Shown: positions 1 through 10,539 of the stretch, one piece after another
Layout of the letters: every line of letters begins with the position of its first letter
Position numbering within the stretch: the stretch's first letter is position 1
Assembly (NCBI GenBank): GCA_027704905.1
Contig: CM051002.1
Location: forward strand, 5,432,074 to 5,496,073
Direction of reading: 5' to 3'
DNA: 64,000 bases
Source of the DNA: Muraenolepis orangiensis
Lineage: Eukaryota > Chordata > Actinopteri > Gadiformes > Muraenolepididae
The notes under the pieces: generated by a model
The model's database searches: none
What the model was told of the DNA's origin: nothing
What the model saw: only the letters and a program-made list of their open reading frames with translations
Position numbers and translations under genes: made by a program

Positions 1-924
1 ATGACGTAGTCTTTTCATACCTGTCAAATTAAATATTTGACTTAAAAGTATAATCTAAAAGAACATTAATAAAAGGGTGTACATTTGAACATAACAGTAT
101 ATATATGTGTATACAGTATATAAATGTTCCGTTTAAGAGCAAATTAAACAACTATGGGCGTTTTTCACAATGTGTGTATCATGCAACCTTGTTTTGGGTT
201 GCCAGGTTCATCAGGAGCAGGTGTTTCTGGAGTCCGAGAGCTCTTCTGAACAGAGATGTATATAAACAATTTATAATGGCCTAATATGCATAGCAACTAA
301 ATGTTTTGCTTACAAATATGTTCAAAACAATATTCCTAATTGTTTACAGACAAAGTCAAGAAAATATGGCATCTTATGTCCTTAGATTGATGAAAAGGTA
401 AAGTACATACTTTCTCACATGGAATTGGATAACGGAAAAAAAGGCGAATGAATCCTAATCACAACTTAACCTGATCAATTCAGCAACACTTCTCAAATCA
501 CAAAGAATTAGTTAAGTAAGGGTGTTTGTTCAAGTGTTTCTGGTTAGTGAAAAAAAAATTGTAATATAAAACATTGCTAGGGCTGCATCCGTGACGATTA
601 CTATCCAATAAACACACATATAAAAACAACATAACAATACACATACGAATGTGTAACGTATGATGAACCTGTCTAATATTTAACATGAAAGACCATCAGT
701 CCAAATTATTCAAAAATAATTTTCAAAATAAGAATATCTTGTTCTTGAAAAAACATCTGCTCAGACCCCATCCAACATAATGTCACGTACATAATGGCAA
801 TATACTTGTACATGTATTTATCCTAGAGTAAAAACAAATACCTACTTTGTTATACCCAACTTGGATCTAGCAATTAAGTGTTCAGATGTTATTCTTCCTG
901 TAGACATTTGAAAAATTGAATGTG
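1..924 (-). other. Presumed 3' UTR and downstream flank of the zinc-finger gene
   Basis: AT-rich sequence downstream (minus strand) of the finger exon stop. No further reading frame with protein-like composition is visible. I did not find a convincing AATAAA on the minus strand, so the transcript end is not placed. Confidence 0.4.
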
Positions 925-2345
925 CTACTCGACGACTGCATTTTTCCTCGGCCTTCCTCTACGTCCCCCTGTGCTTCCAGACTTTTGCCTGCTTGTCCGT
1001 CTTTTTTTAGCCGTGTCTACGGGGTCAAAATCGGAGTCACTGTTGAAATCCTTCTCGGCGGTCACAAAGTTCTTCGGTCTCCGGCTGGCTTTCCGCTTGC
1101 TCTTCCTCATCCCCTTGTGTTCCTCTGGCTCATCCTCTTCTGTAAGTTCAGAGGTTGGACCTTTATCACTCCACTCGCCTTTAATGCTTTTGGAAGAGGT
1201 TCTCTTCATATGGCCCTCCTCTGATGGCTCAGCTGCTGTGATCGCCTCCCCTCGCACAGCGGGAATTGAGTTTGTCTCCCCCGTTGCTGCATTTCTTTTT
1301 GGCCTTCCTATGGGTCTGCCCATTGACCTATCATACACCTTCTTGATAGGCTTCATGGGTTGTTCTTGGAGTTCAGTAACAACCGTGCCCGTATCCTCAG
1401 TGTCTACGGTGCACATCTCATTCTCATTCTCTATCTTTATTCTGGTTACGGGTGGTTCCATCTTCTCCTTTGTGTGTTCACTAGGCCCGGAGTCAGAAGC
1501 TCCTTCATGGTACCGCGTAACGTGACTCTTAAGGCTCACATTATGATTATAGCTCTTATCACAGTGCTGACACTGGTAGGGCTTTTCTCCGGTGTGTAGG
1601 CGCAGGTGGGACTTAAGGTGGCCAGGCTGGTTGAAGGAGCGACGGCAGAACTCACACACATACTGTTTCACACCGGTGTGTACCACGATGTGTCTCTTCA
1701 TGAAGTAGGTACTCGGGAAAATCAATGCACAATGGGGACATGAAACACTGCTGCGGCCCCGGTGTTCTTTTAAATGGAAATTGCGCGCACGTAGCTTGGA
1801 AAACGTCATTTCACAGTCAGGGCATTTATAGGGCTTTTCATTAGGGATGTGGGCTTTCTGGTGGGCCAGTTTATCAAGTCTTGTTTTAAAGGATGCCAAA
1901 CAGAACTTGCAGAAGTGCTGGTAGTCTTCATTGTGGATTCGGCTATGACTTTTTAGAGCCGGCTCGTCTTTGCACCTCTTGCCACAAACATTGCAGGGAA
2001 ACGGCTTGATTTTGTATTCGCATGTGTGAGTCTTGCCCACATAGAAAAAAGCACCGCAATCTGGGCAAAGTTCACGGACCTTTCTAGGCACTTCATTAAA
2101 GTCATTTTTCTCCAATTGGTCGGAATCAGAGAGCTCAGATCCACATTCTGGATCCGAGTCCTCAAACTCCTCCTCTGATTCCTCGGTTTCCCCATCCACC
2201 TCTTCTTCTTCTTCTTCTTCTTCTTCTTCTTCTTCTTCCCTCTTCCTCCTTCTCCCGCTTGAGTTGAACAATTGCTGTCTTGATCAGTAGCAAAGGTAAT
2301 CTCTGATATATCAAAGGTTATTCCGGTGCAGCCCTCTTCGTAAGA
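925..2345 (-). CDS. Zinc-finger gene, terminal coding exon (fingers)
   Basis: Carries the acidic (GAA)n-encoded tract, six C2H2 fingers and the stop codon at 925-927. The strongest acceptor, TGTCTTGCAG, puts the exon start at 2345 in phase 0 (SYEEGCTGITFDISEITF), but that frame runs into poly-Lys and misses the fingers. A weaker AG inside the exon (start 2274, QLFNSSGRRRKR) joins exon 3 in the finger frame. Either the inner acceptor is used or an indel sits near the GAA repeat. The finger-coding part, 925-2271, is secure. Confidence 0.75.
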
Positions 2346-5300
2346 CTGCAAGACATAAATTAGGAATGTTGGGGATTAAAATTAGATACCGAAGACATAG
2401 ATCAAGCTTAACAATTAAAAGGAACGATATATATATATACAGTATATATATGATGATCAAATGGATTGGGAATAGGGGAAATGTGTTAATGTCTATTTTA
2501 TATATTTGAAACCAGATTTGATAAGTGAAGCAAATCACTATGCAGACACATTTCTTTGCGGATAAACAAAATAGCAAGTGCTGAACGGGAAAAATTTTAA
2601 CTGTAGATTCCACATGCTCTCACGTTATATTTCATACAATCAAAGAGCGAAGGTGCTTTAAGAACACCCTCCTTAGGCACCAATGTCTACGCACCGATTA
2701 CTAAATGAGCCAAAAAGTCTTGGACTATTCCCGGTAGAAGTGATGATGAATTGATAATTATCCTTCTATAAAGGGATAAGATATGCAGCACAATTCTACG
2801 GAGGCATTCGAGACTTTTTTGTTTTGGAAGTAGAATAATATAATAAGGAATAATAAGGACAATAATATAGTAGCATCATCTCAAGTTTGGCAGCTCTAAG
2901 CCTCTTGAAATGATGCAGTCTTGTTGCTGTAAAAAAGGTGGATTTGGTACAGGCCACGTTTGAAATGGAAATCAAAGTGTTGTGCATGTCAGTCAGAATG
3001 TTCATCCTGACTGTTGGCCCCTTTTCCATTAGTGACAGAGGTCATCTCCACAGTTTGCATTGTAGAAATTGCATTGATAAGGTTGTCGTTATTCATTATG
3101 TATAGGTTGTTGCAGGAAAAAGGGATGGTAATGTCTAGATATTTTATTCCCTTCTCTGGCCATTTCAAATTTGAGAGACAAGGTATCATCAACATTAGGG
3201 CTCAATCCATTGATTGCATATGCTTCAGGTTTATTTCCATTTAGTTTATAGCCAAACATCCTGTATGATGTTATACTAAAGGCAGGGTACTGAATTATGC
3301 AAGCTGGAATTTAATCATAAATTGTCTGCGGTGGAGTGTGTGTGGTTGGTGGCTGGTTCAAGCAGCCTCATCTGGCCTGAGTTAGACTGATTGTCTGGTA
3401 AGGCGGCACACCTGTGGGTCATTGTTAATCAAGGCCCACAGGTTAAAACAGCCACCACAGAGAGAGAGAGAGCGAGAGAGCGAGAGCTAGCATGTACCAT
3501 CTGCTCTGTTCACAAATCTTCAAAACACTGCAATAAACCGGATTCCTCATCACCCTCAAGTAGCCATTTTAATGGCTGGCAGCAGTGTTGTCTGCTACAT
3601 CCGCCTTTATGTTCTTCATGAACGTTTTGCCTTTAATAATCAGATAGGCCCTATATATAGTTCAATGCTAATGGTAAAGAATAGGGCGCTTACAAGGAAC
3701 GGGGAGCGCATTAAACTAAATGGATTCATCACATTGTGGTTTTATTGAAGGCTGATTAGCCGTCTAAGGAAAATACTTAAATTGGCTTGCCGATACACCT
3801 GGTGATTACATACCATGTTGGTTGTCGTGGTGATCTCCGAGTCACTCGTCATGTGAAGCTCTTCAGCCGTTGGATGGTTAGCCTGGGTCTCCTGCTTACA
3901 TGGAAGGGTACGTTTTCTGATGTAGATCGGAACATCGGGGGCTTTCTCCAGCTTACAGTTGCTACAAGGAAAATGTATTTATTGCAAGGGCAGGCTTACT
4001 CTCCAGGCTCTAGAGCTGTTAAAAAGGAATTCCCCCGAGGCCTAGACTCTTGATATTAAGAAGCTGTTGTGTATTGTCTGGTATGTTTGCATGAAGAAAA
4101 ACTCTAGATAAATAAAGTACTCACCAATCCGAGATAGATCGCCCTTTAATGTTGGAAACCAACGCACACCATTTCTCATAACTGAAAAATAAATTACAGA
4201 ATGTTCTGCATATTAAACTTAAACTAAATTGCTACAACAATACAGAGTGGAAAACAGTAGAATGTAGGAAGTAAGGGTGTAAACCACCAAAGTGTTTTGC
4301 ATTCATATGGGAAGAAATTCTTACAAGTAGATGAAGGCTGATCACATAAAGGGACAGGAAGACAGAAAGCCACTATCTGATTAGTCATTTAAACCTGTGA
4401 CTGGTTGAACCTTCACTGTGTTGTGGTGTGATTTAAGACAGGACACAGACAGGCTGAAAATGTACTGTATTGAGTACAAAAGCAGAGTGATGCAATGGTT
4501 TCCACTAGGCATACTTCAGTAGTTCAGCATAGACCTCATTAAATAAAACATTCAGTGAAGTATAAATTAGATGAGACATACAATACATATTTATATACAT
4601 TGTAATAATAAATATAAATACATTTGTAACTAATCTGAATATTTCTCCACGACGAGTCTCCACGACGAACTCCTGTTGTAGAGAGAAAAGATTGGTGAAC
4701 CATCTTACACACAGGAGAATTCTTATGCTAACCAGCATATCCCACTAGCGTGCTTATTAACCCAATACTGCATCAACGCTTACACAGTATACGCGGTTGT
4801 GCCCATGGACCCTCCATGGGCACAACGTGTTTTTATCAAAACGTGCTGATAGCTAAACAAATAATAACAAACATACAATAGAATATCAGCTATCAGAATG
4901 TTTTGGGGTTTGCAGTTGCAGCCCCCAGGGAAATTCTTACGTTCAATCGTGTAAAGATTTGCCATCAGCAGTTGGTAGCCCCACCTTTCAGATTCAGCTC
5001 CAATGCTGGACATTGATGGGGCAGGTGCAGGCTGAACACCCGATTGACTGGGGTAGATGCAGATGTTCATAACTGAAACAAAAATGATCCAAAAACTGTT
5101 ACTGCTTATCCATAAACAAACTTGTCACAGTTAGTGTGCATTGAGGCCTAACTCTATAGCCTACCTTTAACTGATTGTAAATCATTGCTACATCTATATG
5201 CTAAATTATGTGAAAGCAGACATAGTGTTTTTGTTGAGTGGTGAAAGGCGAAAGCTGGAATTATACTAAAAGAAACACAAACAAAGAATCTCAGCTAATC

Positions 5301-5372
5301 TACCTCGTCACACCACATGGTATTTACCAGCATCCCCTTGTATGGGTTGGCTTTACTCAGGAACCTTGCATA

Positions 5373-5413
<41 letters not shown>

Positions 5414-7173
5414 TGTTTTTCATAATGCAAACCCCTGATCACTACCTGTTAAATACTACTTACCTGTATATATATACCTATTATTATGCACACATCTCCC
5501 ACATACTCCATAAGTAATCTTATAACTGTTTTATGACTAGTAGACTGTCTTTTAGCCACTGTAAACTGTAAATGATATATTACCATGCACTTTACTGCAA
5601 CATTTGCACTCTGGTTAAATGCCAAATTATTTTCGCTGTACTGTACTGGTGTGCTGTACAATGACAATACATTAGAATCTAATCTAATCTATGTATAAAC
5701 GTTAGCTGTACCTACCCGTCCGAGAGAAAGAGAGCCACGTCTGGGCTTCAATGTTCTTCGCCTTGGCAAGAAGAAGACAACGCCGAGGATAACTTTGGGT
5801 TCTCTCTTCCGTTTGTTTATCTTTTATTTTAATATCTTTTAATACATTGTTTTTCTTTTTGTAGTAGATATTTTCATTTATTTGTTCGGGCCATACGTAG
5901 TTTACTCGAAACGCTTACAGAAACCGAAGGAGAAAAAAAAAAAAACCAGTACGGATATAAAACATACATTGATTTAAATTTAAATGACTAGAGTAGAGAG
6001 TATTCGTATTATTAGAGTATTACTTTAAAGACTTTTAACATTAGTGCTGCGGTCCACATTCACCATGTTGTAGTGGTCTCAGTAAGCCCCGCCCCCTCCC
6101 CCTCCTCCTCCTCCTCCGGACTCCAAGCTCACGGGGCAGGTTGCCAGGTTGAGGACACCACGAAAGACAAGCCCTAGCGCAACATTAGATTTTGAGACGA
6201 GCGCATATATTTTGACATAAATCGTCGACAAGTGGCGACGACGAACGAGCGAATGAATATAAGTTTGCAATACATGCGTTATTTTATAATAATAATAATA
6301 ATAATAATAATAAACCAGCTCGCTAGATACATGTCTAGGATATGTTTTTCAGCGATACGTTAACGGTTAGCTGAAGCTCAACGCTTTACCTGTTCAGGAA
6401 AACAAAAGTGCCAACTCGGCATCAGTCTTGAAATCCTTAATCTGGGCTCTGAGCCGTCTCCACCTTTCAAAACGCAACCCCCGATGTTTACCCTGGTTTG
6501 TTTTAGGCTCACGGCTCTGGTCGTGGAGCTTGTTTCGAAAGAGGGGCCGATGCTTTTTTTAGTTCGGGTGGTAGAATCGAGTACACTCTCAGTTGATCCG
6601 GTTCGTTCGCGTGGCTGTGCCATGGCTGCAGCAGGCTGTGTGTGAGTGTGCCGCCGATGTGTGTTTCATTATCTGGCAACCTGGAGGTGTTCGAAGTGGG
6701 CGGGGTCAACTCGGAAAATGACAGACTGACAGACCGCGAGACCAAAACAAAAACAGGCGTTCCGACCCCCCGGGATGGATGGAGAGCAGCAAGCAGCCTT
6801 GTTGTCGGTTGGAGGAGCCAGTATTTAGACCCTTTTTTCCTTAAAATGTGCTATTGTTAACATTGATTTACATTCAGCCACTTAATGTCCCCCCAGCGCC
6901 TCTATGAAGTGGTGGACAGCTCGTTGGACAACCTCCATATTTCATGGTCGAGTGTCAAGACAACTTAGCTCCTTTAGCTTTTTTAGCTTACCGGTCGAGA
7001 AGAAAAGTGGCCACCGCGGCGTGGCTTTTCAGCCCTTGGAACTCCTTGAGTTTACTCCAACGAGCGTAAGCCGGGCCAATGTTCACCCTAGTCTTGCTCC
7101 TGTTTTGGTCACTGAGCACTTGGGAAAGATACCGGAATGAAGACGGACGCTTCGAACCGTCGAACTCGGCCAT
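925..7173 (-). CDS. C2H2 zinc-finger protein gene, four coding exons
   Basis: Predicted nuclear DNA-binding protein of about 578 residues, spliced from 6992-7173, 4125-4181, 3814-3961 and the exon ending at 925. All junctions are GT-AG and the first three exons agree in phase. Exon 1 encodes an N-terminal domain (TRVNIG ... RWSKLK ... FLLDR) that I recall, without checking, from fish zinc-finger proteins. Exons 2-3 encode a linker. The last exon encodes an acidic tract, a degenerate CPDC...HTC finger, six C2H2 fingers (from CNVCGKRCKDEP to CQHCDKSY), then a basic tail with GRPIGRPKRN and GRRGRPRKN, which resemble AT-hooks. HTGEKPY linkers place it in the Kruppel-type class. No KRAB, BTB or SCAN domain is visible. 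The acceptor of the last exon is uncertain because the best splice site gives a frame conflict. The orthologue is not identified. Confidence 0.8.
2346..3813 (-). other. Last intron of the zinc-finger gene
   Basis: AT-rich intron with a short TA run near 2428-2450 and a (GA)-rich patch near 3460-3485. No coding or structural feature was recognised in it. Confidence 0.5.
3814..3961 (-). CDS. Zinc-finger gene, coding exon 3
   Basis: Acceptor TTCCTTGTAG and donor ATG|GTATGT. It encodes a 49-residue hydrophilic linker beginning NCKLEKAPDVPIYIRKRTLP and ends in phase 0. No known domain is seen in it. Confidence 0.75.
4125..4181 (-). CDS. Zinc-finger gene, coding exon 2
   Basis: A 57-bp exon between a TTTTTCAG acceptor and the donor G|GTGAGT. 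It takes two bases from exon 1 and passes two on, and encodes YEKWCALVSNIKGRSISD. Only this frame stays open into exon 3. Confidence 0.75.
4941..5072 (-). pseudogene. Possible duplicate of zinc-finger exon 2
   Basis: A 132-bp segment between a TTTGTTTCAG acceptor and the donor AAC|GTAAGA. It opens TTATGAA, much like exon 2 (TTATGAG), and in the matching phase reads YEHLHLPQSIG before a TGA after 23 codons. The other open frame starts MNICIYPSQSG. It lies between the decayed exon 1 copy and the intact exon 2, so it could be a relic of the same duplication or an untranslated alternative exon. Confidence 0.4.
5331..5693 (+). repeat. Interspersed repeat, family A (CAATGACAAT tail)
   Basis: Shares a block (CATGCACTTTACTGCAACA, then TTGCACTCTGGTTA, then a tail CAATGACAAT plus TCTAATCTAATCT) with copies at 7568, 9572, 9652/14320 and 29281. 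The tail looks like a LINE 3' end. Contains a (TA)n tract at about 5376-5410. Confidence 0.7.
6390..6623 (-). pseudogene. Decayed duplicate of zinc-finger exon 1
   Basis: An ATG at 6623 opens a frame that reaches TRVNIGG, as in exon 1. The next conserved block (FERWRRLRAQIKDFKTDAELA) lies in a different frame, about one base off, and a further shift is needed before the donor CAG|GTAAAG. The block matches exon 1 in order and spacing (TRVNIG, RW, L, K, A-A). This is best read as a relic of a duplicated first exon with at least two frame breaks. It could also serve as an untranslated alternative first exon. Confidence 0.6.
6992..7173 (-). CDS. Zinc-finger gene, coding exon 1 (N-terminal domain)
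   Basis: Starts at ATG 7173 (MAEFDGSKRPSSFRYL) and ends at the donor CG|GTAAGC, leaving two bases. Joining to exon 2 completes an Arg codon and gives FLLDR followed by YEKW. That phase match, plus the motif shared with the decayed copy at 6390-6623, supports the exon. A 90-bp (CA)n tract lies 27 bp upstream of the ATG, in the presumed 5' UTR. Confidence 0.8.
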
Positions 7174-7197
7174 TTTCCCCGTACTATAGTGCGGACA

Positions 7198-7200
<3 letters not shown>

Positions 7201-7290
<90 letters not shown>
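7201..7290. repeat. (CA)n microsatellite in zinc-finger 5' UTR
   Basis: 45 uninterrupted CA units starting 27 bp upstream of the zinc-finger ATG on the minus strand. There it reads (TG)n and forms an in-frame Cys-Val run behind an upstream ATG at 7308. Confidence 0.95.
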
Positions 7291-7292
<2 letters not shown>

Positions 7293-7567
7293 TACCACGT
7301 GACACCAACGCTGTGTTACTATTGGCTCAGAGACCTTCGTTAGTAGCAGGGACCACACAGCCCCGATATCACAGCTCAAAAGATAAATAAAACATTCATT
7401 TTGGACCCGTGCAAATTATCAATACACAAGCATATATATTTTTGAGAAAAGTCCAAAAAATCTGAAAGCTCCGGGAGTATTATTTTGTAATTATTCGTCT
7501 ACATACAAATGTTATCAACAAAACCTTTAATCTGTGAGGACACATGTTTCCTCATACTTGTTTGTTA

Positions 7568-7722
7568 TACCTAGTAGACTCTAGTCTCTACATACATTAT
7601 ATATGACCATGCACTTTACTGCAACATTTGCACTCTGGTTAGATGCCGACTTATTTTTGCTGTACTGTACTTGTGCTGTGCAATGACAATAAATTGTTAT
7701 CTCATCTAATCTAATCTAAATA
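7568..7722 (+). repeat. Interspersed repeat, family A
   Basis: Second copy of the repeat with the GACCATGCACTTTACTGC core and the CAATGACAATAAA plus (TCTAA)n tail. Confidence 0.7.
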
Positions 7723-7763
7723 TATGATTCAGTACAGTACATGTGTAACATATAACACATATT

Positions 7764-8030
7764 GAGGACCTCTCCTGGTCCCTCAATACTGCCTCACTGG
7801 TAAAGAAGGCTCACCAGCGTCTCTTCTTCCTGAGGAGACTGAGAAAAGCCCACCTGTCCCCTCAGATTCTGGTGAACTTTTACCGGTGTACCATCGAAAG
7901 CATACTCACCAACTGCATCAGTGTGGTATGGCAACTGCACTGTTTCCGACCGGAAAGCGCTGCAGAGCCCAACTGCCCAACGCATCGTTGGATTACCCCT
8001 CCCTGCAATAAACACTACCCACCACAAACA
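7764..8030 (+). mobile_element. L2-like LINE fragment, C-terminal RT region
   Basis: The translation contains LSWSLNTASLVKKAHQRLFF followed by LRRLRKAHLSPQ and YRCTIESILTNCIS. This is the typical region just after the reverse transcriptase in fish L2/jockey-type LINEs. Truncated at both ends and frame-shifted, so not functional. Confidence 0.7.
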
Positions 8031-8079
8031 GTGTCTGATGAATGCACTCTGGTTAGATGCCAAATTCTGTACTGTACTT

Positions 8080-8962
8080 CAAGATTCAAGAGACTTTATT
8101 TATCCCGAGAGAAATTAAGGTGCAACAGTTGAAACAGGGGGAATACATGCACACAAAATACTAATACCTAAAAACTAAATAACAACAAACTAAACTAGTA
8201 TAAACAAAATATAACTAAATGAAATCTAAATGTATAGACAGATGATTTGCATAATTTACAGTATTACAGTAATATGTGAAAGTGAAAAGTGAAATTGAAT
8301 TTACAGTGCAAAATTACAGTGAGAGGATTTACAGTGCGTTGACCAAAAAATAATAATACAGAGCGTTGACCTCAGGTCACTGAGTCTCCACTGTCCCTCT
8401 CACGACCCGAGGTAGATGAATTAAAGAGTCTGATGGCCACAGGAAGAAAGGACTTCCTGTAGCGTTCTGTGGTACACCTGGGTGGAATGAGTCTGTTGCT
8501 GAAGGTGCTTCTGTATGAGGTCAGCACCTGATAGAGAGGGTGAGAGTTGTTGTCAAGGATACTACGCAGCTTGCGCAGCATCCTCCTCTCAGACACCACC
8601 AACAAGGAGTCCAGCTGGACCCCCAGGACAGCGCCAGCCTTCCTGACGATCGTCTGCTGACCTCAACCTGCTTCCCCAGCACACGGCACCGGAGAAGATG
8701 GCATTGTCTACCAGCGACTGGTAGAACATCTTCAGCATCGTGTTACAAACGTTGAAGGACCGGAGCCTCCGCAGGAAGTAGAGACGGCTCTGGCCCTTCT
8801 TGTACACAGCCTCAGAGTTCTTGGCCCAGACCAGTTTGTTGTCCAGGTGAACTCCCAGGTATTTATATTCCTGAACAACTTCTGCGGACACACCCTTGAT
8901 GGAAATGGGTGTGGGGGCAGGAAGAGTCTCAGACTCTCTTGTGCTGTACACTGACAGCACAA
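8080..8962 (-). mobile_element. L2-like LINE 3' fragment
   Basis: Two overlapping minus-strand frames (8589-8960 and 8372-8605) carry EYKYLGVHLDNKLVWAK, FLRRLRSFNVCNTMLKMFYQ and ERYRKSFLPVAIRLFNSS, the conserved C-terminus of L2-like LINE proteins. A frame break separates them. The 3' end near 8080 has AATAAAGTCTCTTGAATCTTG, a tail seen at several other loci here. It converges on the fragment at 7764-8030. Confidence 0.75.
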
Positions 8963-9159
8963 GATCTAATTAGCAAATAAGCAAGCATTTAGCCTTTTAC
9001 TGGAACGGCAACGCTTTAGTCTTGTGTGTGTGTGTGTGTGTGTGTGTCAAAGGCTAAGACGTTCCCAATCAACTACACATGTGCATACAACTGCATACCC
9101 CTGCCAAATAGTTATTTTATAACAGTTTTTACATATTACTCAACAACTGTACAATATAT

Positions 9160-9570
9160 ATTACAAGATACAATATATTTTATTGGTCATTTGTAACAAG
9201 TACATAGTATACAGTATACATATCCAAAACAACACCATCCAATTTTAAATAATATATACAATAAAAATTAACAAAAAAGAGCAGCAAAGTGACTGTTAAA
9301 TGATGTATTGTTAGTGATATATTTTTTTCAAAAATCTTTAAAAGCATTTAAAGTGCAGTACAATGCAGTAATTGTAATGAGACCAGAAAGTCCAGCAAAG
9401 TATGTAAGTGACAATGTTATGAAAGTGAAAGTGGCTGCACTCCAAGCAGTTCAGTAGGCTGCCTGTGGTTAAAAACTATCCTTAAACCTAGTAGTGCTTG
9501 TACGGATGCTGCGCAACCGGCGACCAGACGGTAGGGGGGAGAAGAGATGGAGCCCAGGGTGGTTGCAGTT
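9160..9570 (-). repeat. Interspersed repeat, family B (TTGAATC-tail LINE end)
   Basis: Antisense copy of a repeat with the landmarks 'ttattggtcatttgtaacaa', 'agagcagcaaagtgac' and 'cagtaggctgcctgtgg'. Other copies are at 18136, 26538 and 59668 (minus), and sense 3' ends at 43890, 62050 and 63505. Probably the 3' end of an L2-like LINE. Confidence 0.65.
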
Positions 9571-9571
9571 A

Positions 9572-9822
9572 TATTACCATGCACTTTACTGCAACATTTG
9601 CACTCTGGTTAGCTGCCAAATTCCTTTCGATGTACTGTACTTGTGATTAGATTAGATTCACATTTATTGTCATTGCACAGCATGCAAATGTTGCAGTAAA
9701 GTGCATGGTAATATATAATTTACAGTTTACAGTTGCTAAAATACAGTCTACTAGGTATAAAAAAAACAACAGTTTTAAGATTACTTATAGAGTATGTGTG
9801 AGATATGTGCATAATAATAGGT

Positions 9823-9886
<64 letters not shown>
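9572..9886 (-). repeat. Two head-to-head family A copies, second split by BEL/Pao
   Basis: A short plus-oriented family A piece (about 9572-9648) meets a minus-oriented copy (about 9652-9886) ending in a (TA)n run. The same minus copy resumes at 14320 after the LTR element, so the LTR element inserted into it. Confidence 0.65.
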
Positions 9887-9889
<3 letters not shown>

Positions 9890-10472
9890 AACTGCCTCTG
9901 TGTTCAGTTTGAGTTTTGGTTCCTACCAGTTTTTGGTTCCTACCTAAATGCTGTAGAGTAAGAGCGGAACTAATGGTTGAAGCGCACAGTGTTCCGGGGA
10001 CGTTTTATGCCGACGCACACGCGTGTAGAAATCTCTATATAAGAGAAAGTTCCGTCACAATTAGTCAGTTCGGTCGATCAGTTCAGTCAGTGAAGTTCCA
10101 TAATTTCCTCTCTTATTGCATGCAGCCAATAAGGTACGTTTGGTGTTGTGGTTGTTAGCTGTGTGTAAGCTCAAGCCAGGTAGCTAAAGTGCTAACGAAA
10201 TGTTTGTTAAGTGAGTTTATTATTATTATTATTATTGCAGAAGGATTTAATGTGTTTTGTAGGTTAAGTTCATTTTGGTTAACAATATTGTAAAGACATG
10301 TGACACTAAGAGACGAAGTAGAAATAATATGAATGTATGTTGTTATTGTTTGATCTGTGATTTATTGTATTTCATGTGTGTGTTTCACAGTTCTCACGGT
10401 CTGGATTTGAATAAATCCTACCAGTATCATAAAGAACGCATAGCTGTCATCATTGCATGAGAGGGAGTTACA
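9887..10472 (+). repeat. 5' LTR of BEL/Pao element
   Basis: 586 bp, with terminal TGTAACT/AGTTACA inverted ends. Contains CTCTATATAAGAG at about 10031 (TATA-like) and an AATAAATCC near 10408 that may serve as a polyadenylation signal. Confidence 0.9.
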
Positions 10473-10539
10473 GTGAGAACTTACTGCTCCATAAGACAGC
10501 ATCAGAAAGCAGTGAGTAACAGCATTAAACCAAGTAAAG

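Noticed and set aside
920..1525. Plus-strand frame of 201 codons opposite the zinc-finger exon
   Set aside because: Antisense shadow of the finger-coding exon. No independent motifs or splice support.
4620..4683. Exon-like segment after CTCTCTACAACAG
   Set aside because: Good acceptor, but no convincing donor follows and it does not join the neighbouring exons in phase.
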